NCBI GenBank assembly: GCA_024226515.1 | Contig: JAAELQ010000194.1 | Span: forward strand, 1-43,306 | From: a bacterium | Lineage (GTDB): Bacteria; Acidobacteriota; Polarisedimenticolia; Polarisedimenticolales; Polarisedimenticolaceae | Length of the DNA: 43,306 bases | Direction of reading: 5' to 3' | Part shown: positions 1 through 6,982 of the stretch, piece by piece | Numbering within the stretch: position 1 is the stretch's first letter | Layout: every line of letters starts with the position of its first letter | Notes under the pieces: model-generated | Seen by the model: the letters and a program-made list of their open reading frames with translations, nothing else | What the model was told of the DNA's origin: nothing | Databases searched by the model: none | Position numbers and translations under genes: made by a program

Positions 1-20
1 CTAGTGTCCTGCGCTTGAAG
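1..20. repeat. IS630 left terminal inverted repeat
   Basis: This is the outer 20 bases of the insertion sequence at the window edge. It matches the reverse complement of 1139-1158 with three mismatches. The transposase stop codon (TAG on the minus strand, bases 1-3) lies inside the repeat. Confidence 0.85.
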
Positions 21-1089
21 TTCGTTTACAGAAACGGGCCACTGCCGCGAGGATCTCGTCGGCGGTCTTGGTCCATATAAAGGGCATGGGATTCTCGTTG
101 TTGATCTCGATGTAGCTTTTGAGATCAGCCTCCAGGCGACGCACGCTCTTGTGGGCCGCGCGCTTGATCTTCTTTTCGGTGAGTGACGCAAACCATCGCT
201 CCACGAGATTGATCCAGGAGGAGTAGGTCGGGGTGAAGTGCAAGTGAAAGCGCGGATGGCGAACCAACCAGCGCTTTACGGCTGGAACCTTGTGTGTGTT
301 GTAGTTGTCGAGGATGAGATGCAGGTCGAGTTCGTCAGGCACCTCACGATCGATGGTGCGCAGGAAGTTCAGAAACTCTCGGGCGCGGTGTCGACGGTGA
401 ACGCTGCCGATAACCCGACCGCTCTTCACATCTAGGGCGGCAAACAGCGTTGTCGTACCGTGCCGGACGTAGTCGTGCGTGCGCCTCTCGCACTGGCCCA
501 CACGTACCGGGAGGACTGGTTGCGTCCGATCTAGCGCCTGAATCTGAGATTTCTCATCTACGCAGAGCACGACCGCGCGCTCTGGTGGATCCAGGTAGAG
601 GCCGACAATGTCACGGACTTTGTCAACGAACAGCGGATCGTTCGAGAGCTTGAAGGTCGTGCTGCGATGGGGTTGGAGAGCAAAGGCATGCCAGATCCTG
701 CGAACCGTGGTCGGACTCATTTCCGCGGCTTTGCCCATCGAGCGTGTGCTCCAGTGGGTTGCGTCTTTGGGCGTGGACTCCAGGGTCATCGTGATGACAC
801 GTTCGACATCGTTGTCGGTGACAGCACGCGGCGCTCCAGGCCGAGGTTCGTCCACCAGGCCGTCGAGCCGGCGTTGTAAAAAGCGTGAGCGCCACTTGCC
901 CACGGTCATTCGCGTCGTGTGCAGATACTCCGCCACCTCGCTATTCGAGCGCTTCTCGGCGGCGAGCAGCACGATTCGGGCACGCAAGGCCAGGGCCTGG
1001 GCGGTCTTGCGCCGACGCGCCCACCCTTCCAAGACCTCGCGTTCTTGGGACTCGAGTTCGATCGGTCGGAGTTGGATTCCTCGCGCCAT
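1..1089 (-). CDS. IS630 family transposase
   Basis: DDE transposase of 362 residues, a normal length for single-ORF IS630 elements. The N-terminal third is a helix-turn-helix region (the VAEYLHTTRMTVGKWRSRF area) with a winged-helix follow-on. The catalytic domain shows the IS630 signature: first Asp in VDEKSQIQALDR, second Asp in LILDNYNTHK, and Glu in SSWINLVERWF. All three catalytic acids are present, so the enzyme looks intact. I chose the ATG at 1089 because AAGGAGG lies four bases upstream. An earlier in-frame ATG at 1107 would place that Shine-Dalgarno site inside the gene. The stop codon is in the left inverted repeat. Confidence 0.93.
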   Translation of the reverse strand: MARGIQLRPIELESQEREVLEGWARRRKTAQALALRARIVLLAAEKRSNSEVAEYLHTTRMTVGKWRSRFLQRRLDGLVDEPRPGAPRAVTDNDVERVITMTLESTPKDATHWSTRSMGKAAEMSPTTVRRIWHAFALQPHRSTTFKLSNDPLFVDKVRDIVGLYLDPPERAVVLCVDEKSQIQALDRTQPVLPVRVGQCERRTHDYVRHGTTTLFAALDVKSGRVIGSVHRRHRAREFLNFLRTIDREVPDELDLHLILDNYNTHKVPAVKRWLVRHPRFHLHFTPTYSSWINLVERWFASLTEKKIKRAAHKSVRRLEADLKSYIEINNENPMPFIWTKTADEILAAVARFCKRTSSAGH

Positions 1090-1138
1090 AGGTCCTCCTT
1101 CGATCATAGTCGACAGGGACCCTGCAAGTGTATACTAA

Positions 1139-1158
1139 CTTCTGGCGCAGCACACTAG
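1139..1158. repeat. IS630 right terminal inverted repeat
   Basis: Partner of the repeat at 1-20. It ends in CTAG at 1155-1158, directly followed by in-frame ketoacyl synthase codons. It lies about 50 bases upstream of the transposase start, a position where the transposase promoter would be expected to overlap. Confidence 0.85.
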
Positions 1159-1654
1159 GGCGCGCGGCGCGCGCGTCTACGCCGAGGTGGCGGGCTATGC
1201 GGCCAACAGCGATGCTCATTCGATGATGCAGCTCGACGAGAGCGGACGCTCGATCTGCAGTCTGATCCGGAGCGCGAGTACCGTGGCGGGAATCGATGCG
1301 GGCGACGTGGACTACGTCAGTGCCCACGGAACGTCGACGCGACTGAACGACAAGACCGAGGCGTCGGCGATGCGCCGGGTCTTCGGCGGGCGCTGCGACG
1401 ATCTGCCGGTGACCGCGCTGAAATCGATGACCGGCCACGCGATCGCCGCCTCCGGTCCGATGGAGGTCGCGGCCGCGATCCTGTCGCTGCACGAGGGTGT
1501 CCTGACTCCGACGATCAACTACGACACCCCCGATCCGGCGTGCGACCTCGACGTCGTGGCCAACGATCCACGGCGGAGGCAGGCGAACGTTTGTCTCAAG
1601 CTGTCCTACGGTTTCGGCGGCCACAACGCGTGCCTCGTGTTGACTCGCCCCTGA
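1159..1654 (+). pseudogene. Beta-ketoacyl-ACP synthase (FabF-like), 5'-truncated by the IS
   Basis: The C-terminal part of a condensing enzyme of the FabF/KAS II class. The reading frame is open right from the insertion-sequence end (ARGARVYAEVAGY is typical KAS sequence). Visible are the first active-site His in VSAHGTSTRLND, the Lys/His motif TALKSMTGHAIAASG, and the C-terminal glycine-rich SYGFGGHNACLVL. The N-terminal half with the nucleophilic Cys is missing, so this fragment cannot condense acyl chains. About 165 residues remain of roughly 410 in the family. A GTG at 1187 could start translation but would not restore activity. The missing half may lie on the other side of the IS outside the window. 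The gene could have served fatty acid, aryl polyene or polyketide synthesis. Confidence 0.85.
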
Positions 1655-1687
1655 CGACGACCCTCCCGTCTGTGGCATCATCTTCAG

Positions 1688-2227
1688 ATGCAACTCGAAC
1701 GCCCCGGCACACCCGTGCTCGAGACAGATCGGTTGATCCTGCGCGAGCTGACGCCCGCCGACGCCGACGACCTGTACGGCTGGTTCTCGGATCCCGAGGT
1801 CATGCGTTGGTTTCCGTCGACCCGCACCCGCGAGGAGGCCGAGGCCTGGATCGAGCGCGGACTCGGCTGGTACGAGCGCTACGGCTTCGGCTTCTGGGGC
1901 GCCGTGTTGCGCGAGACGGGTGCATTGATCGGGTACATCGGGCTCGTCGTTCAGGAGGTCGACGGCGACGAGCGGGTCGAGATCGGCTACATGCTGGCGC
2001 GCAAGTACTGGGGGCACGGGTTTGCGACGGAGGGCGCGATCGCATGCCGCGAGTACGCGTTCGACACCCTGGGAATCGATCACGTGATCTCGATCATCCA
2101 TCCGCAGAACATGTCGTCGCGCCGCGTGGCGGAGCGTAACGGCATGACAATCGAGAAGCAGACCGTCAAGTGGGATATCGACGTCCTGATCTACGCCGTC
2201 TCCCGCGAGGACCTGCGCGGTCGATGA
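1688..2227 (+). CDS. GNAT family N-acetyltransferase (RimJ/RimL-like)
   Basis: A 179-residue acetyltransferase that would move an acetyl group from acetyl-CoA to an amine, possibly a protein N-terminus or small molecule. The N-terminus LETDRLILRELTPADAD and the mid motif GYMLARKYWGHGFATEGA, which contains the pyrophosphate-binding loop region, are typical of the RimJ/RimL (Acetyltransf_3) branch. So is the late segment HPQNMSSRRVAERNGM. Length is normal for the family. The stop codon overlaps the lnt start in ATGA (2224-2227), so the two are probably translated from one message. The substrate cannot be read from the sequence. Confidence 0.9.
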   Translation: MQLERPGTPVLETDRLILRELTPADADDLYGWFSDPEVMRWFPSTRTREEAEAWIERGLGWYERYGFGFWGAVLRETGALIGYIGLVVQEVDGDERVEIGYMLARKYWGHGFATEGAIACREYAFDTLGIDHVISIIHPQNMSSRRVAERNGMTIEKQTVKWDIDVLIYAVSREDLRGR

Positions 2228-3777
2228 TTGCGAGAGCGCCGATGGCGCGTAGCGTGTGGAAACTGCCGTTGGCGGCGGGTGGACTGCTCAGCCTGGCCTA
2301 CAATTTCCCGTTGCTGGTGCCGAACTTCGTCGCCTTCATTCCGCTGATGCTGTGGCTCGACGAGCGCGACAGCGGAACACGCTACGATCGAATTCGCTGC
2401 GGCCTGATCCTGGGCACCGCGAGCTACCTGTTCAACCTGCACTTCCTGCTGGCGCTGACCCGTTTCACCTGGCTGGCGGTACTGCTGTACGTCGGTTTCG
2501 CCGTGACGATGGGGATCCGCATCTCGTTGTTCACGATGTTGATCGGATGGGCCCGCCAGCGCACCGGCCTGTCCTGGGTCGTGTTGCTGCCCGCGTGCTG
2601 GCTGCCGTTCGAATGGGTGCAGAGCTTCGGCGACCTGCGCATGACGGGCGAGCACATCGCCAACTCCATGACCTCGTATCCCTTTCTGGTGCAGTTTGCG
2701 GACGTCGTCGGCCCCTACGGAGTCGGCGCCTTCGTGCTGGTCTGCAACGGGCTGGTGTATGCGCTGTGGCGTGGCGCGAAGAGCGAGCGGCGCCGCGGAT
2801 GGATCGCCTTCGCGACGTTGATCGCGGTCGTCTTGATCTACGACGCCGCGGCCTGGCGGCGGCATGCGCCGCGCGGCGGCGGAATGCGCGTCGCGATCGT
2901 GCAGCCCAACATCCCGCTGCTGGTCAAGCACGACCCGGAGCAGATCGCGCTGCAGCAGCAACGCCTGATCGAGCTCAGCCGCCGCGCCGCCGAGGAAGAT
3001 CCCGCGCTGATCGTGTGGCCCGAAACCGCGTGGCCCGAGCCGCTGTATCACTGGCTCGACCGCCCCCGAAGTTACCGTCTGTCGGAGGTGGAGCAGCTGG
3101 CGCAGGAGCTCGGCGTGTCGATCCTGGCCGGCATCGAGTACTTCCGCGTGCGCGCGGCCGACGACTACGAGATGTACAACGCCGCGGTCATCGTGCACGA
3201 GGACGGCCGCCTCGACCCGAACTGGATGGCCAAGGTCTACCTCGTTCCCTTCTCCGAGGCGTTGCCGTTTCGCGGACTGCTCGGCCGCTTCGTCGAAGGA
3301 AAGGGCGGCGAGTGGCGCTGGGTTGCCGGCGGCTTCGAGCCCGGCCCGCGCGGCTCGCTGTCCGAGGTCGACGGTTCCAAGGTGGGCGTCCTCGTCTGCT
3401 TCGAGCAGCTGTTCGCCGACCTGGCGCGCGATTTGCGCAACGCCGGCGCGTCGTTCCAGGTCGTGGTGACCAACGACGCCTGGTTCGGCCGCACGATCTT
3501 CCAGCAGTACCAGGCGCGCGTGCTGCGCATGCGCGCGATCGAGACGCGTTCCGCGTTCGTCCGCGCCGCGAACACCGGCATCTCCGGTTTCGTCGATCGC
3601 CGCGGCCTGTTCCACCAGGCCACGAATCTCTACGAAGAGGCGGTCCGCGTCGGCGAGGTCGAGTTCGCCGAGGGCAGGACGATCTACGGACGGATCGGAG
3701 ATGTCGTGGCCTGGCTGGCCGTGGCCGGACTGGCCGTCGTCGTCGTGCTCGGCGCGTTCTTCCCTATTCGCCGCTGA
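2224..3777 (+). CDS. lnt: Apolipoprotein N-acyltransferase
   Basis: The inner-membrane enzyme that adds the third acyl chain to the N-terminal cysteine of lipoproteins, the last step of lipoprotein maturation. The N-terminal ~210 residues hold several hydrophobic segments. They are followed by a nitrilase-fold domain with the expected triad: Glu in LIVWPETAWPEP, Lys in MAKVYLVPFSEALPF, and Cys in VGVLVCFEQLF. A final transmembrane helix (VVAWLAVAGLAVVVVLGAF) closes the protein. Length (517 residues) matches the family. The start at 2224 gives an ATGA overlap with the acetyltransferase; the ATG at 2242 is an alternative. The gene converges on the FG-GAP gene with a 14-bp overlap. Several lipoproteins in this window could be its substrates. 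Confidence 0.93.
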   Translation: MIARAPMARSVWKLPLAAGGLLSLAYNFPLLVPNFVAFIPLMLWLDERDSGTRYDRIRCGLILGTASYLFNLHFLLALTRFTWLAVLLYVGFAVTMGIRISLFTMLIGWARQRTGLSWVVLLPACWLPFEWVQSFGDLRMTGEHIANSMTSYPFLVQFADVVGPYGVGAFVLVCNGLVYALWRGAKSERRRGWIAFATLIAVVLIYDAAAWRRHAPRGGGMRVAIVQPNIPLLVKHDPEQIALQQQRLIELSRRAAEEDPALIVWPETAWPEPLYHWLDRPRSYRLSEVEQLAQELGVSILAGIEYFRVRAADDYEMYNAAVIVHEDGRLDPNWMAKVYLVPFSEALPFRGLLGRFVEGKGGEWRWVAGGFEPGPRGSLSEVDGSKVGVLVCFEQLFADLARDLRNAGASFQVVVTNDAWFGRTIFQQYQARVLRMRAIETRSAFVRAANTGISGFVDRRGLFHQATNLYEEAVRVGEVEFAEGRTIYGRIGDVVAWLAVAGLAVVVVLGAFFPIRR

Positions 3778-6700
3778 GCCCCGAGCCCTCGACGGGCACC
3801 TCGAAAGTCGGCCGTTCGCGATCGTCGGAATGCAGCACCAGCGTTCCGGAGGCCGCTCCCTCCCCGAGCGGAGCGAACTCGACCGGCACCTCGACGAAAC
3901 CGAACGGTGCGATGTCGACGGCCTCGCCGAGCGCGGTACGGAAGACGTCGTTCGACGACACGATCGACTCCAGGCGTAGCGCAGCGAAGCCGAAGTTCGA
4001 GACGCGCAACATCCGCCGCGATTTCGTTCCGATCGCCGTTGCCGGGAACGTCAACGACTCGGGAGCGACGCCGATCTTCTGTCCCGGTTCGTCGCCGCCG
4101 GAGCTGTCGATACGGATCGTCGCCTGGTCCGAGAACGTCACCGCGACCGGTTGATCCGCGCCGTCCAGCAGCGCGGGGACCTCCAGCACCGAGCCCTCGA
4201 AGCGCAGCCGGACCTCGCCCTCCCGCCGCGCGCGGAAAGTTAGCCGGACCACGACCGACGTGCCCGTCGTGACCTCCGTCCTACCCAGCGGAAGGCGTGC
4301 CGCGAGCACATCGGCGCGCCCGGGGGTCGCGTCGTTCACGTCGAGCAGCTGCGCGATCCCGCCGGCGAGAAAGTCGCCGGCCGCCCACGCGACCAGCTCC
4401 AGCGCCTGGGCGCTCGTCGGTTCGTCGGGCTCGAAGATGAGGGCGAATTCCGCCGATGCTACCGCGGCGTCCGTGTTGGCGACGACGCCGATCGTGATCA
4501 GATCGGAGCGGGATGAACCGGACTGCACGGTCACCGTGCCGGGACCGGGCGTCTCGGTTGACTCCAGCGTGGCACGCAGCGGCGATCCGAAGTCGTTCAG
4601 TTTACCGATCCGCGATCCGCCGATCGCGAGGTCGTCCCCGTTAACCAGCCCGTCGAGGTTGACGTCCGCGCTGCGCCGGTAGTCGGGATCGGAGTCGTCG
4701 ATGCCGATGCTGCGACCGAGCGTGGCGATGTCGATGCCGTCGATGCGGTTCGAGCCGTTGACGTCGGCGCGCCGGTCGAGCTGGTTGAGCAGCAGCGCCA
4801 CGGTGCCGGCGGACGACTGCGAGGTCGCCGCGTCCAACGCTCCGTTGCCGTTGAAGTCCCCCAGCGCCAGCGCGCCCGGACTGCTGCCGACGGACAGCTG
4901 TGGCCCCGATTCGAAGTGTCCGGTCCCGTCGCCGAGCAACACGATGACGCTGCCGCGCGCGGAGTTGAGCGCGATCAGGTCGATCAGACCGTCCCGGTTC
5001 ACGTCCCCGGCCGCAATGTCGACGATCCCGCTATCCAGTTCGACGGACTGGGCGGTCGCCGCGAACGTCCCGTCGCCGTTGCCGATGTAGACCTCGACGG
5101 ATCCCCCCACGGTGGTGCCGACCGCGAGGTCGAGCTGCCCGTTCCGATCGAAGTCGGCAAGGGCGATCGAGGTCGGTTGGATTCCGACCTCGACGTCGCC
5201 CGGCACCTGATCGAACTCCGCGTTGCCGTCGTTGACGAACACGCGCACGATGCTGCTGACTTGGTTGGTGACCGCGAGGTCGGGCCGCCCGTCGCCCGTC
5301 AGATCGCCCACGGCGACCGCTCCCGTACTGTCGGGGATGGGCAGATCGGTGCAGTTCTCCGAGGCGCAGACGAACTCCCCCGTACCGTTTCCGAGCAGGA
5401 TCGACACGAAGTTGCCCTCCACCACGTCCGGGGGTCTCGCGTTCACCACGGCGAGGTCCGTGTCGCCGTCCCGATCGAAGTCTGCTGCCGCCACATCGAC
5501 GGGGTTGTCCCAGACCGCGGTGGTCGAATGACGAACGAACCCGCCGTCGCCGTCCCCGAGCAGCACGTCGACGGCGTCGTCCCCCAGCGTGGCCACGGCC
5601 AGGTCGCCGTGCTCGTCGTCGTCGATGAGTGCGTGCGCGAGCCCGAGTGGTCGCGCGCCGACGTCGATCGAGACGCCGATCACGCCGCCGAGCCCGTCCG
5701 CGCGCAGGATGCGGACGGCGTCCTCGTCCGAGACGGAGACGGCCAGGTCATCGAGCCCGTTTCCGTCGAAATCGCCTGCCAGCACGGCCTCCGGAGCGTC
5801 GCCGACGGCGACGGTGCGTGGCACCGAGAGCCCGCCCAGACCGTTCCCGAGCAGCACGTTGACCGAGCGGCCACCGGAGTCGGTCAAGACCAGGTCGAGA
5901 GCTCCGTCCAGGTCGAGATCGCCGACGGCGAGCTCGCGCGGGGTCCCGGCCACGACGAGGCCGCAGGCCGTGTTCGAGCCGCTGGCACAGGGCGCCACGA
6001 ACCCGCCGACTCCGTCGTTGCGCAGAGCCGTCAGTGTTCCGGAACCGATCGCCTGGTTGGCGACCAGCAGGTCGAGATCGCCGTCGCCGTCGATATCCTC
6101 GGCGGCCAGCGCGATCGGTCTGCGGTCGACGTCGATCGCCTCGCCCACGTCGAAGCCGCCGCCACCGTCGCCGAAGAGAACGCTGACCGTGTGCTCGCTG
6201 AAGTTTGCTACGGCCAGATCGACCGTCCCGTTTCCGTCGAGGTCGCCGTCGACGATACCCCACGGACCCCGGCCGACCGAGTGCTCGCCCGCGGAGGTGA
6301 AGCCTCCGTCTCCGTCGCCGAGAAACACGACGACCGCGTCGAGTCCGTCACCGGCGAAGGCGAGGTCGATCGCGTCGTCCCCGTCGAGATGGGCGGCCAC
6401 AACGTCGCGGGCCTTGGACAGCGTGAGCCGCTCGCCATCGACGAAGTCTCCGTTGCCGACACCGATCAGCAGCGACGACGCGTTGGAATTCCGACAGGCC
6501 ACGGCCAGGTCGAGAAGCCCGTCGCCGTCGAGGTCGGCTCCGTCGATTCCCAGCGGAGACGACTCGGTCGCGAAACGTCCGCGAAATACGAAGCCTCCGC
6601 CCCCGTCTCCGAGCAGGACGCTGACGGAGCTTTGGTTCCGGTTCGTGACGGCGACGTCGACGTCTCCGTCGCCGTCGAAGTCGCCCGCGAACAGCTCCTG

Positions 6701-6982
6701 GGGAAGCATGCTCAGTTCGGGCGCGCCGGGGTCGAGAGCGAAGGACTCCTCCCGCAACAGATATCCGCCCTGACCGTCGCCGATCAGCACCCGTACCGCG
6801 CCGTTGTCGTTCTCCGTCGCCACGATCACGTCCGGTGCGCCGTCTCCGTCGACGTCGGTCACCGCGAGCCCCGATGGCTTAGTGCCCAACGGGAACTGCG
6901 CGCCGGACGGGCCCAGCAGCTCGTCTGCGGCCGCGTGAATCGCCGACAGTGCCAGCAACACGAGGATGAGGCGCGTCCGCAT
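3764..6982 (-). CDS. Secreted FG-GAP/VCBS propeller protein with dockerin, cohesin-like and ASH-like domains
   Basis: An exported protein of 1072 residues with a Sec signal peptide (MRTRLILVLLALSAIHAAAD). I count 14 consecutive FG-GAP/VCBS repeats of about 45-60 residues to about residue 735, each with a calcium-type loop such as DFDGDGDVD followed by a VSVLLGDGGGGF-like strand. Fourteen would make two seven-bladed propellers. A type I dockerin-like pair follows at about 740-800 (ADVNGSNRIDGID and ADVNLDGLVNGDD). Next come a cohesin-like beta domain (~815-960) and a C-terminal ASH/choice-of-anchor-D-like domain (LRVSNFGFAALRLESI, VEFAPLGEGAASGTLVL). The ATG at 6982 overlaps the upstream gene's stop (TGATG), so translation is coupled; a GTG at 6985 is also possible. 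No enzymatic domain is visible; a binding or scaffold role is inferred. Confidence 0.88.
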   Translation of the reverse strand: MRTRLILVLLALSAIHAAADELLGPSGAQFPLGTKPSGLAVTDVDGDGAPDVIVATENDNGAVRVLIGDGQGGYLLREESFALDPGAPELSMLPQELFAGDFDGDGDVDVAVTNRNQSSVSVLLGDGGGGFVFRGRFATESSPLGIDGADLDGDGLLDLAVACRNSNASSLLIGVGNGDFVDGERLTLSKARDVVAAHLDGDDAIDLAFAGDGLDAVVVFLGDGDGGFTSAGEHSVGRGPWGIVDGDLDGNGTVDLAVANFSEHTVSVLFGDGGGGFDVGEAIDVDRRPIALAAEDIDGDGDLDLLVANQAIGSGTLTALRNDGVGGFVAPCASGSNTACGLVVAGTPRELAVGDLDLDGALDLVLTDSGGRSVNVLLGNGLGGLSVPRTVAVGDAPEAVLAGDFDGNGLDDLAVSVSDEDAVRILRADGLGGVIGVSIDVGARPLGLAHALIDDDEHGDLAVATLGDDAVDVLLGDGDGGFVRHSTTAVWDNPVDVAAADFDRDGDTDLAVVNARPPDVVEGNFVSILLGNGTGEFVCASENCTDLPIPDSTGAVAVGDLTGDGRPDLAVTNQVSSIVRVFVNDGNAEFDQVPGDVEVGIQPTSIALADFDRNGQLDLAVGTTVGGSVEVYIGNGDGTFAATAQSVELDSGIVDIAAGDVNRDGLIDLIALNSARGSVIVLLGDGTGHFESGPQLSVGSSPGALALGDFNGNGALDAATSQSSAGTVALLLNQLDRRADVNGSNRIDGIDIATLGRSIGIDDSDPDYRRSADVNLDGLVNGDDLAIGGSRIGKLNDFGSPLRATLESTETPGPGTVTVQSGSSRSDLITIGVVANTDAAVASAEFALIFEPDEPTSAQALELVAWAAGDFLAGGIAQLLDVNDATPGRADVLAARLPLGRTEVTTGTSVVVRLTFRARREGEVRLRFEGSVLEVPALLDGADQPVAVTFSDQATIRIDSSGGDEPGQKIGVAPESLTFPATAIGTKSRRMLRVSNFGFAALRLESIVSSNDVFRTALGEAVDIAPFGFVEVPVEFAPLGEGAASGTLVLHSDDRERPTFEVPVEGSGLSGE

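Larger units (their letters stand above)
1..1158. mobile_element. IS630-family insertion sequence, complete
   Basis: The two ends form imperfect terminal inverted repeats: bases 1-20 and the reverse complement of 1139-1158 agree at 17 of 20 positions, both starting CTAGTGT. The element carries one transposase gene. CTAG is present at both termini, and IS630/Tc1-type elements insert at TA, so the outer TA or CTAG may be the duplicated target. The right end abuts the remaining coding part of a ketoacyl synthase. The left flank lies outside the window, so the target duplication cannot be verified. Confidence 0.9.

Noticed and set aside
2256..4154. 632-residue plus-strand frame overlapping lnt
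   Set aside because: Out-of-frame with lnt, Arg/Ala-rich and without motifs; lnt shows its full catalytic triad.
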